This document shows positions 17,435-24,065 of a stretch of DNA of 37,818 nt, piece after piece. The stretch comes from Desulfurococcales archaeon. Its GTDB lineage: Archaea; Thermoproteota; Thermoprotei_A; Sulfolobales; NBVN01. The translations under genes and the position numbers were made by a program. Position 1 is the stretch's first letter. Each line of letters opens with the position of its first letter. The notes below the pieces were generated by a model that saw nothing but the letters and a program-made list of their open reading frames with translations, had not been told where the DNA came from and searched no databases. The stretch spans positions 1-37,818 of the forward strand of contig JALVVU010000109.1 of the NCBI GenBank assembly GCA_027023255.1. The letters run 5' to 3'.

Positions 17435-18103
17435 TTACTCCCTTGCAGATGATATAATGTTCTCGAGCACTGTGTATGCCCTAGACGCTTCACTCCTATC
17501 ACACACTATGACCGTTTCTCTATGGCATGAGATTATCTGCGTTATGTTAATACCGTTGTTCGCTAGGGCTGAGGTCATGTACGCTATCACGCCTGGTGTA
17601 CGCGTTATTTCCTCGGGGCTAACCATGACTATCGCTGTCTGATCTTCAAGCACCTCGACTATGTTGTCCTCACCTATTAGCTTCACAAGGTCATCCAGAA
17701 CCTCCTTAGCCACTATTATTGTGAGCGACACCGTACCCTGCGTTAGCTGGAAGAACCTAGCGCTCCCAACAACGTTAATTATTGATGCGAGCTTCGGGAT
17801 CACGGCGTTCCTGAAGGCGTTAATGACTACGAGATCTGTTTGCAACTCGATGACTGACGACGCTATTATCTCCTTTATCTTCTCATCAAGTGATTCCTTA
17901 ACACGTAGGAGGTCCTCCCTAATCCTAATTAAGGCCATCTTGACCGCGCCGACCGACGTCTCTATGCCTGACCTCTTGAGTTCGTCCACGATTGCCCGGG
18001 CTAGCGCGCTGTAATTAACGACTCCCCTCTCAAGGCACTCCCTAAGGAAGGGACGGGACATCACGTACTCCCGGACAGCCTCGGATGCTCTTGATATCCT
18101 CAA
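17435..18103 (-). CDS. ACT-domain protein with N-terminal HTH-like region, putative amino-acid-responsive regulator
   Basis: The C-terminal 110 residues contain two ACT-like units: about 118-155 (VSLTIIVAKEVLDDLVKLIG) and about 168-222 (GVIAYMTSALANNGINITQI), the second close to the ACT pattern of aspartokinase. ACT domains bind amino acids. The N-terminal 80 residues are helical, with a possible DNA-binding segment (NYSALARAIVDELKRSG...VGAVKMALIRI). The TTG start has AGGTG at proper spacing. It lies upstream of argG on the same strand, separated by 116 bases of palindrome-containing promoter. I infer a regulator of arginine synthesis; a non-DNA-binding sensor is possible. Confidence 0.65.
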   Translation of the reverse strand: MRISRASEAVREYVMSRPFLRECLERGVVNYSALARAIVDELKRSGIETSVGAVKMALIRIREDLLRVKESLDEKIKEIIASSVIELQTDLVVINAFRNAVIPKLASIINVVGSARFFQLTQGTVSLTIIVAKEVLDDLVKLIGEDNIVEVLEDQTAIVMVSPEEITRTPGVIAYMTSALANNGINITQIISCHRETVIVCDRSEASRAYTVLENIISSARE

Positions 18104-18108
18104 TTTAG

Positions 18109-18190
18109 AACACCTGTGTTGTATTCTGTAAAGTCCTTAATTAATGGGTAATGCATGCCTTGAACCTGTAATTAACAGTTAAACAGTTAA
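18109..18190. promoter_or_regulatory. Divergent promoter with dyads (ACT protein / membrane protein)
   Basis: This interval separates the ACT-domain gene (minus) from the membrane-protein gene (plus). It holds the dyad AACACctGTGTT (18109-18120) around the ACT gene's ribosome-binding site, a TATA candidate CATTAATTAAGG on the minus strand (18136-18146), the palindrome TTAACaGTTAA (18172-18182) and an exact tandem repeat ACAGTTAA x2 (18175-18190) that abuts the plus-strand TATA candidate TTAAATAG (18188-18195). Confidence 0.4.
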
Positions 18191-18224
18191 ATAGTTTATT
18201 GACGCGTTACTAAGCGAAACCACC

Positions 18225-18566
18225 ATGAGCCGGCACGGACTCCCCGCAGGAATATTGGGTACGATGTCTCTGGCTGTTGTGTTACTTGCGATGATACTGT
18301 CAATCCCTCACGCCTCGGTACAGGCTGTAAACGCTGTTAATGTCAGCAACAGTGTTAGCACCACTACCGTTACCGTTACCACGACTGAGTTCCTCACGTG
18401 CTCTCCCTACACCACTACAGTCACGAAGTTCGTTACAATGACTGAGACGGTTACTGTGATGGCGTCAAATCAAGCAACGAGGCTACTAGCTGTGGTAACG
18501 TTAGCGTTACTCGTTGCGGTCATTTTACTCGTGCTGTTACTGGCCTACAAGCGTGTTCGGAAGTAG
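18225..18566 (+). CDS. Small exported, membrane-anchored Val/Thr-rich protein
   Basis: The 113-aa protein has a signal-peptide-like N-terminus (hydrophobic residues about 10-30), a Thr/Val-rich middle with the repeated VTVTTTE / TVTKFVTMTETVTV pattern and a single cysteine, and a C-terminal membrane helix (about residues 86-108) followed by the basic tail YKRVRK. The predicted topology puts the Thr-rich part outside the cell, probably as a glycosylated surface protein. I recognise no family. It has its own TATA box in the region divergent from the ACT-domain gene. Confidence 0.65.
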   Translation: MSRHGLPAGILGTMSLAVVLLAMILSIPHASVQAVNAVNVSNSVSTTTVTVTTTEFLTCSPYTTTVTKFVTMTETVTVMASNQATRLLAVVTLALLVAVILLVLLLAYKRVRK

Positions 18567-18581
18567 TTCTTGCAATATGAG

Positions 18582-18615
18582 TAATACTTTTTAAGCTTAT
18601 AATACTTGTAATACT
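18582..18615 (+). repeat. Three TAATACT boxes in the promoter of the RHH-like gene
   Basis: The heptamer TAATACT occurs at 18582, 18600 and 18609, with start-to-start distances of 18 and 9 bases. The TATA candidate TTTTTAAG (18588-18594) lies between the first two boxes and the predicted start site near the third. Protein bound to these boxes would occlude the promoter. The downstream gene encodes a ribbon-helix-helix-like protein, a class that often binds short repeated operators. Confidence 0.5.
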
Positions 18616-18626
18616 GGGTCAGCAAA

Positions 18627-19139
18627 ATGGTAGGGGAAGAGAAAGACGAGAAGGATAGGGATCGCCCCTATAGGACTAGGATATACACGATAAGGGGTCT
18701 TGACCCCGAACTCTACGAGAAATTCAGCAAGATAGCGAAGGAGATAGGCACTAACATCGGGGCATTAATGAATGAAGCAATGAAGAATGTCATAGCGTTA
18801 ATAGAGGTGGGTAAGGACGTCGGTAAGACAGGGTTAGTCATAGCGACCGCACCAATAAAAGCCGCTAAGGAGGCATCGAAGGAAATCAAGGACTTCGAAG
18901 TGATATCGGGTGTAAGTGAACTCGAGGTTAGCAAGGATGATCTCGAAGCCTTGGACAAGCCGGTAGTATTCACGAACATGAGTAAACTCGTGTTCGCAGA
19001 TGACGTAACCTGGGAGGTCATTGAGAAGAAAGTTAGAGCGATAAAGCTCGTTGATGAGGTTGTCATACCTAAGCACATACCGAAGCTCCAGCTAGTCAAG
19101 CGCTGCAGTATGGTAAAGAAGATCGTGATTAAGGAGTAG
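18627..19139 (+). CDS. Ribbon-helix-helix-like (CopG-type N-terminus) protein of unknown function
   Basis: After a charged leader, residues about 15-60 (TRIYTIRGLDPELYEKFSKIAKEIGTN then IGALMNEAMKNVIALI) look like a beta strand plus two helices of the CopG/MetJ ribbon-helix-helix type. The remaining 100 residues (EVISGVSELEVSKDDLEALDKPVVFTNMSKLVF) read as repeating short strands, like a small beta-solenoid or leucine-rich arrangement, with a C-terminal KKIVIKE. I do not know the family. The ATG is preceded by a promoter with three direct repeats, consistent with self-regulation. A T-rich inverted repeat follows its stop. Confidence 0.65.
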   Translation: MVGEEKDEKDRDRPYRTRIYTIRGLDPELYEKFSKIAKEIGTNIGALMNEAMKNVIALIEVGKDVGKTGLVIATAPIKAAKEASKEIKDFEVISGVSELEVSKDDLEALDKPVVFTNMSKLVFADDVTWEVIEKKVRAIKLVDEVVIPKHIPKLQLVKRCSMVKKIVIKE

Positions 19140-19145
19140 GGTAGT

Positions 19146-19168
19146 TAAAAACGAAACACATGTTTTTA
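19146..19168 (+). terminator. Inverted repeat ending in a T-run after the RHH-like gene
   Basis: TAAAAAC and GTTTTTA form a perfect 7-bp inverted repeat with a 9-base spacer, starting seven bases after the stop codon, and the second arm supplies a run of five Ts. This could act as a transcription terminator. Confidence 0.4.
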
Positions 19169-19233
19169 GCTTAAACACACCTAATCTAGGGTGGTCACTG
19201 CTGTCGGTTTCGTTCTCAAGATACGCAGCGCTC

Positions 19234-19983
19234 GTGAAGAACCTTCGCGGCGTCGTGTTACTGGATCCACACGATGACCTCGCCCCCAACTTCCTTCGGT
19301 GGCTTAACCGCAGGTTCAAGTACAGGGTTCTTGGCATATCACCCCTCATGCTTAAGGAACTAAGGGGAAGGGGTCTCTCGCCGACGAGGCAGGTTAAACC
19401 ACTTCACTACCCAAGCAAGGAGCTTTCCGAGCTTGTGAAGTGCTTGAGCGGCATGCTCGGCAGCATTCCCGAGGACGTTGTTGAGTCCGCCGTGATGGCG
19501 TCAGCCTACGTGTCTCCCCTCATAGTCTTCGGGGAGCCTTCTAAGTCCGTCCTGAACCTAGCTACGCGCGTCGTTAAGACCGTGGTCAAGCTGAACAACG
19601 CGTTGCTCAAGCTACACATGAGGATAGCGGACTACAGCATACTTGACTACTACGTCAAGAACCTAGAACTGCTTGAGAGGCTCTGGAAGGGTGAGTTAAG
19701 CGGTAAGGAGTTCGTCGAGCTACGTAAGGATATGGTTGTGAAGGACTCCAAGAGGTACTGGCGCCTAACCACGCAACCGAGTAAGGGCGGGAAGAAAGGT
19801 GCTAGTAAGACCGAGGTGCTTGAGGAGCCCCAACCCTTCCTTGCGTACGTGGATCCGCTCTCATTACTGATTAGGGAGGGGAGAGGTACTGAGGTGATTA
19901 GGGACTTCAGCTTTGAGGATGTCGGTGCGGGCTTAGTCGTCGTTCCGTCAGTCACTATACCCCCGTATATCGTCGGTAAGTGA
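19234..19983 (+). CDS. Conserved-looking hypothetical protein (249 aa)
   Basis: I do not recognise this protein. It begins with a strand-loop LRGVVLLDPHDDLAPNFLRWL, has a helical middle (AVMASAYVSPLIVFG, VVKTVVKLNNALLKLHMRI) and a basic spacer (PSKGGKKGASK), then ends with strands (FLAYVDPLSLL, LVVVPSVTIPPYIVG). There are no membrane segments and one cysteine only. The GTG start has no ribosome-binding site; the frame stays open upstream to near 19171, but without ATG/GTG/TTG, so the true start is uncertain. It lies 34 bases before the MFS gene and is probably cotranscribed with it. Confidence 0.6.
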   Translation: MKNLRGVVLLDPHDDLAPNFLRWLNRRFKYRVLGISPLMLKELRGRGLSPTRQVKPLHYPSKELSELVKCLSGMLGSIPEDVVESAVMASAYVSPLIVFGEPSKSVLNLATRVVKTVVKLNNALLKLHMRIADYSILDYYVKNLELLERLWKGELSGKEFVELRKDMVVKDSKRYWRLTTQPSKGGKKGASKTEVLEEPQPFLAYVDPLSLLIREGRGTEVIRDFSFEDVGAGLVVVPSVTIPPYIVGK

Positions 19984-20016
19984 GTAGCCAAGGAAGCGTT
20001 GAGGACGTGATGCGGT

Positions 20017-21234
20017 GTGGAGCGCCCTCAACTCGCTAGCATCTTAGTGATACTCGCCGTAAGCTTCGCGGGTACCGCCGCTTTCAGGGTTAGTATACCG
20101 GCAATATCGTTCTACGCTAGAAGCGTGCTTGAGGCGACGGCGTTAGGGGTCGGGATGCTGACCTCCGCATTCTTCTTCGCTAGGGCCCTCTCAGCCATTG
20201 CCGCAGGCAGTGTAGCAGATAAGTACGGGTTTAAGGTGTCGCTTCTAGCCGCGGTGTGCTTTGCGCTGAACGCGCTCGCCGTCCAGCTGTACGGGCTCTC
20301 AAGTAACATAGCCTGGTTCGTCGTTGTCAGGTTAATGCAGGGAGCCCTCAATGGGTTGGCGTGGGTGTCAATGCAGTACATGCTCGGTAGGTTGACCCCT
20401 AAGGACGTTCGCGGGCGTGCTTTCGCAGTTTACTTTGCTGCCGGCACATTCGGCGCCATCGCAGGCAACGCGCTATACTCGATGCTTTCCAACGCACCGC
20501 TGACTGCGTCGCTTGCGGCATCATCGCTTCTGTTCCTTGCCACATCCGCGTTGACTGTCTCGCTCTCGATCCTTGTTAGGGGCACTGAGGTGGGGGGCGG
20601 GGCTAAGGAGTCCGGGGCGCACGGAGCTACGGAGGTACAGCCTTCTCCCATGCTTGGATTGGTCGCTATAGTTCCGCTGGCGATAGTGGTTGCAGGCTCC
20701 AGCATCATTGGCTCGGTAGTTGGCGGTGACTTAACGTACGTGTACATTAAGGAGTTCCTAGGTATCCCTAAGTACGTGGTTGCGGACGCCGTTGCTGTCT
20801 CAAGCCTCGTCGCCCTCCTCGGAACCTACGCTCTTAGCTGGGTCTCAGACAAGGTGGGTGACAGGGTCTCCCTAAGGTTGTCGATATTAGTTGGGTTAGT
20901 GGGGGCATTCATGATGGCGTTACCGTCACTCCCTCTGGTAATTACTGGTAGGGCGTTAGCATCCGTAGGTGGCTCCGCGGTAATGTCCGTCAGCAGGAAG
21001 GTCGCCGTGACCTACTACGGGAAGAGAGGCGTTGCTGTCGGGGTAATAAACGCTACTGGCAATGCCGGTAAGGTTCTGGGCTCCTTAATTGCTGGGCACC
21101 TCTATGACGTGATGTCGGGTTGCGTTATCTCTGTAGGCACGCTTCCAGCCTCGTGCTTTATGTTAGCTATGGCGTCATTGCTATTAATACCGTTGCTAGC
21201 ATCCGCAACGCTACCTTCAAGCAATAAGGGCTGA
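20017..21234 (+). CDS. Major facilitator superfamily transporter
   Basis: The 405-aa protein has about twelve hydrophobic segments. The loop between helices 2 and 3 carries the MFS motif A (GSVADKYGFK), with a second copy in the C-terminal half (SWVSDKVGDR), as expected for two six-helix repeats. The central cytoplasmic loop (about residues 188-210) is Gly/Ser-rich. The GTG start follows the upstream gene by 33 bases. It could be an importer or a drug/metabolite exporter; the substrate cannot be predicted. Confidence 0.88.
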   Translation: MERPQLASILVILAVSFAGTAAFRVSIPAISFYARSVLEATALGVGMLTSAFFFARALSAIAAGSVADKYGFKVSLLAAVCFALNALAVQLYGLSSNIAWFVVVRLMQGALNGLAWVSMQYMLGRLTPKDVRGRAFAVYFAAGTFGAIAGNALYSMLSNAPLTASLAASSLLFLATSALTVSLSILVRGTEVGGGAKESGAHGATEVQPSPMLGLVAIVPLAIVVAGSSIIGSVVGGDLTYVYIKEFLGIPKYVVADAVAVSSLVALLGTYALSWVSDKVGDRVSLRLSILVGLVGAFMMALPSLPLVITGRALASVGGSAVMSVSRKVAVTYYGKRGVAVGVINATGNAGKVLGSLIAGHLYDVMSGCVISVGTLPASCFMLAMASLLLIPLLASATLPSSNKG

Positions 21235-21297
21235 GGGGGAGCTCATTATTTGGTGTAGTATTAAAGGTTACCCTCCCAATATTTACGGTCGAGGGGA

Positions 21298-22554
21298 TTG
21301 CGGCGAGGGGCACTGAGGCTAAGGAGGCTGCGGAGGATTAGGGAGTGGCGCGTTGATATCTCTGAAGAGGTTAGGAAGGACTTTAAGGAGGGTGCATTCT
21401 CGCTTATTCTCTGTAATCTTGGCGACTACATATCCGGTTTCTTCCTGCAGGTTTTCTCCCCGATAATTCAGTCAGCACCTATCCTTATCGCGTTGCTTCC
21501 TGCGGCAAGTGACGCTAGGGGGGACGTGTATTCTAGCTATGGGTCTAGGTTAGGTACGTTGCTTCACTTAGGTCTCGCCAAGAAGATGATTAGAGAGGAG
21601 TTAACGGCATTAGTAACGATATTAATAAGCATTAACTTCTGGGTTGGGGCGATGACCGCTACTGTTGCCTGGGTCGTTAGCGCTGAGGCAGGCATCGAAC
21701 CGACTGCAACGATATTCACCGCCATGGCGTCGGCTGTTTTCTCCGCCGCATTCATGATTCCCGCGACAACGTGGCTTGCCTTCACAGCCTTTAAGAGAGG
21801 TCTGGATCCAGATAACCTTGTCGCGCCGATAGCGACTCTCTTTGGGGACATGATAACGGTCCCGACAATAATAGCTAGTTACGGGATAGCCACTAAACTA
21901 CCTCCGCACCTTAGGGTAGTAATGATCGCTACGCTCCTTAGCCTCGCAGTAATCATGACAGCGTCCGTCGCCGCTAAGTATAAGCGTAAAGGAATGTACG
22001 TTAGGGCATGGAGGATCATAAAGCAGAACCTGCCCGTCATAATGTTATCGACGTCGTTCAGCATGGCTGCAGGCGTAATCCTGCTGGTGAATATCGAAAC
22101 AATAATTCAGGGGTTGGGGATCCTCGCAGTAATCCCCGCGTTCCTAGAGGACGGGGGAGCCATAGCATGCAGGTTTTCGGCGAGACTCTCAACCTCCCTA
22201 CACTTGGGTAAGATACATGCTGAAGTCATCCCAAGGAATAGGTGGGTTATCTCGCAATTCATAGTCAACGCGATTCACGCGGTAATGATCTTCGGGGCGC
22301 TAGGTGTCTTCGGTTACGCAATTGCGCTTTGGAGAGGCGCGACACCCGTGTGGGGATTCAAGGTATTCACTACGGTGCTACTTGCTGGGTTGATGCTCAC
22401 CGCAATAATATCGGTGCTGACGTACTACGCAGCAATAGCGTCCTTCAAGGCCGGTATAGACCCAGATAACGTCCTAGCACCCATACTCACCAGCCTCGCC
22501 GACATCATAGGCACGTCCAGCCTCGCAACCGTTCTACTCCTAATGATACATTAA
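21298..22554 (+). CDS. MgtE/SLC41-like divalent cation transporter with duplicated membrane domain
   Basis: The 418-aa protein has no N-terminal cytoplasmic or CBS domains, but contains two tandem MgtE membrane domains. Each repeat has an LLPA/IPAF..RGDV or EDGGA loop ending in RLGT-LHLG or RLSTSLHLG, and a later GLDPDNLVAPIATLFGD or GIDPDNVLAPILTSLAD motif. In bacterial MgtE such a domain works as a homodimer forming a Mg2+ channel; SLC41 proteins have it duplicated. A Mg2+ or other divalent cation role is therefore likely. The TTG start gives a very basic N-terminus (RRGALRLRRLRRIREWR). TATA candidate at about 21259-21266. Confidence 0.85.
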   Translation: MRRGALRLRRLRRIREWRVDISEEVRKDFKEGAFSLILCNLGDYISGFFLQVFSPIIQSAPILIALLPAASDARGDVYSSYGSRLGTLLHLGLAKKMIREELTALVTILISINFWVGAMTATVAWVVSAEAGIEPTATIFTAMASAVFSAAFMIPATTWLAFTAFKRGLDPDNLVAPIATLFGDMITVPTIIASYGIATKLPPHLRVVMIATLLSLAVIMTASVAAKYKRKGMYVRAWRIIKQNLPVIMLSTSFSMAAGVILLVNIETIIQGLGILAVIPAFLEDGGAIACRFSARLSTSLHLGKIHAEVIPRNRWVISQFIVNAIHAVMIFGALGVFGYAIALWRGATPVWGFKVFTTVLLAGLMLTAIISVLTYYAAIASFKAGIDPDNVLAPILTSLADIIGTSSLATVLLLMIH

Positions 22555-22592
22555 ATCACCCAACATCTTTAAGCCGCATCAAGGATACTTTC

Positions 22593-22635
22593 GTGTTATT
22601 GCACGTAATCCTTATTAATTTCTGTGCTATAACAC
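22593..22635 (+). promoter_or_regulatory. 12-bp inverted repeat flanking a TATA box (Trp-rich operon promoter)
   Basis: GTGTTATTGCAC (22593-22604) and GTGCTATAACAC (22624-22635) are inverted copies of each other with one mismatch in 12. The 19-base spacer holds the only TATA-like element, TTATTAAT (22611-22618), so both arms would be bound exactly next to TBP and the predicted start site near 22640. This looks like a strong repressor or dual operator for the Trp-rich gene pair. Confidence 0.6.
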
Positions 22636-22649
22636 AAAATGGTGGGAAC

Positions 22650-22940
22650 ATGCCCGGATGGGGATGGAGAGGAGGATGGAGAGGACCCTGGCCCGGGAAC
22701 GGCCCCTTCAGCTACCTACCGCCATGGCTAAGGCCTGGATGGGTATTCGGCAGAGGCGCGTGCTGGTGGCTCTTCGGGTACCCGTGGGGCGCTAGGTTGT
22801 GGTACTGGAGATACTGGGGATGGCCTGGATGGGGCTGGGGATGGAGATGGCTATGGAGCTACCACACCGCTAACCCGGTAACCTACACGTACTACCCGCC
22901 AGCGTGGTGGGTAACGTACTGGGGAGTCCCACCTTACTGA
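22650..22940 (+). CDS. Tryptophan-rich small protein (22% Trp)
   Basis: From the ATG at 22650, which has GGTGGG just upstream, the protein is 96 aa with 21 tryptophans, plus many Gly, Pro, Arg and Tyr (MPGWGWRGGWRGPWPG, GRGACWWLFG, RYWGWPGWGWGWRW). It has no classical membrane helix or signal peptide and a single cysteine. The track start at 22593 lies in the promoter and is rejected. The MPG..GRGxC flavour recalls small glycine-rich DUF5320-type proteins of anaerobes, but the tryptophan content is far outside that. It precedes a second Trp/Tyr/Pro-rich gene by 39 bases. Function unknown. Confidence 0.75.
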   Translation: MPGWGWRGGWRGPWPGNGPFSYLPPWLRPGWVFGRGACWWLFGYPWGARLWYWRYWGWPGWGWGWRWLWSYHTANPVTYTYYPPAWWVTYWGVPPY

Positions 22941-22965
22941 ACACAGTACAAAACAAACAGAAATC

Positions 22966-22975
22966 AGGAGGTGAT
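22966..22975 (+). promoter_or_regulatory. Near-perfect Shine-Dalgarno of the second Trp-rich gene
   Basis: AGGAGGTGAT matches the complete archaeal anti-Shine-Dalgarno complement and lies four bases before the ATG at 22980. It decides that ATG over the GTG at 22971 and suggests very strong translation. Confidence 0.8.
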
Positions 22976-22979
22976 AATC

Positions 22980-23393
22980 ATGAGTTACGGCTACGGTTAC
23001 GGATGGGGATGGAGACGCTGGTGGAGATGGAGGGCATGGCAGTATGGCCCACCCTACGGCCCACCAGGGCCTTGGTGGGCTGAGAGACCTCCGGAGTCCG
23101 AGAACGTAGAGAAGGAAACCCAAAGCAGGGAGGACGTAACGCAGAGAGGCTACCGGTACGGCCCGCCATACCCGCCACCCTACTATCCGCCACCATGGTG
23201 GTCAGCGCCGCCAGCACCCTACCCATACCCCTACGGACCTCCAGCACCTCAGAGCCCTGAGGAAGAGCTAGCGATGCTGGAAGAGTACAAGAAGGAGCTT
23301 GAGGCTAGCTTAAAGGATCTGCAGGACGAGCTGAGAAGCGTTGAGGAACGCATTGAGGAGTTAAAGAGGCTCATTAAGGAGAAGGGAGGTTGA
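22980..23393 (+). CDS. Trp/Tyr/Pro-rich protein with C-terminal coiled coil (DUF5320-like)
   Basis: The 137-aa protein starts with MSYGYGYGWGWRRWWRWRAW, continues with Pro/Tyr/Gly repeats (YGPPYGPPGPWW, YGPPYPPPYYPPPWW) and a short charged spacer, and ends in a clear heptad-like coiled coil (EELAMLEEYKKELEASLKDL...RIEELKRLIKEKGG). A Gly/Pro-rich head and such a coiled-coil tail is the layout of DUF5320-type proteins. Ten tryptophans are present. The coiled coil suggests oligomers that display the aromatic heads. It forms an operon with the preceding Trp-rich gene. Function unknown. Confidence 0.75.
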   Translation: MSYGYGYGWGWRRWWRWRAWQYGPPYGPPGPWWAERPPESENVEKETQSREDVTQRGYRYGPPYPPPYYPPPWWSAPPAPYPYPYGPPAPQSPEEELAMLEEYKKELEASLKDLQDELRSVEERIEELKRLIKEKGG

Positions 23394-23453
23394 ACCCCTA
23401 ACTTAAAGTGTTTTTCCACATAGCGCTTTTCGCACCAGTAAAATTCTCTCGCC

Positions 23454-24065
23454 CTACTTGAGTGTGTTCACGGCAATAGTGATTGTTACGGCCGCTACCG
23501 CAGGTACCGCTAGTTCATCATCAACGGATCTCCTACAAAGCCATTCCGCTATGGTTGACGTTGTCGCGGTGAGTAAGGCAATTAGTACCGGTAAGCCTAC
23601 CGCTAGGCATGATGCTGTCCCAGCCAGAAACATGGCTGTGGCCCCAGCGAGGGTTTTTCGAGGGGCCAGAGGGAGCTTAGGTCCGCCCACCGCCTTACCA
23701 ACTATCGCTGCCGCGGCATCCCCGAAGGCTGAAACCATGACTGACGCGGCGGCATGTATGGGTGGGAGTAGCGCGACTAGGAGTAACGTTATTCCCCAGA
23801 AGTACGTGGCTCCTCGGAAGTGCTTCCCCTTAATCTCCTCATCACGAGCCATCATTACGTAGGTATGGTACGCTATGGGGACCTTGAACCTCGTGTTTAC
23901 CCTTAAGCTTACTTCATGGAGTAAGTATAGGGTGAAGAAGAACGCCGCTATGGGGACTGAGACTAGCTTCCCGCCCCAAACGACTACGGGAATCGCCATG
24001 ACCCCCGGTATTATGTGGATAGACTTCCTCTTCACTTCCCGCACGACCTCATCCCATCTACTCAC
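23454..24065 (-). CDS. Dolichol kinase/phytol kinase-like (DGK1/VTE5 family) membrane protein
   Basis: From the GTG at 24065 the protein is 203 aa with about six membrane helices. Family marks are the N-terminal VKRKSIHIIPG and the CTP-binding-like region AFGDAAAAIVGKAVGG followed by PRKTLAGATAMFLAG. Such enzymes phosphorylate polyprenols, dolichol or phytol with CTP; they are relatives of CDP-diacylglycerol synthases. The track start at 24137 would overlap UbiA by 76 bases, whereas this GTG overlaps the UbiA stop as GTGA, so the genes are translationally coupled. I infer an isoprenoid-alcohol or lipid-precursor kinase; a cytidylyltransferase role is the alternative. Confidence 0.8.
   Translation of the reverse strand: MSRWDEVVREVKRKSIHIIPGVMAIPVVVWGGKLVSVPIAAFFFTLYLLHEVSLRVNTRFKVPIAYHTYVMMARDEEIKGKHFRGATYFWGITLLLVALLPPIHAAASVMVSAFGDAAAAIVGKAVGGPKLPLAPRKTLAGATAMFLAGTASCLAVGLPVLIALLTATTSTIAEWLCRRSVDDELAVPAVAAVTITIAVNTLK

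Noticed and set aside
22593-22649. Upstream GTG start for the first Trp-rich gene given in the ORF track
   Set aside because: This stretch holds the TATA box and the inverted repeat, and the ATG at 22650 has a good ribosome-binding site.
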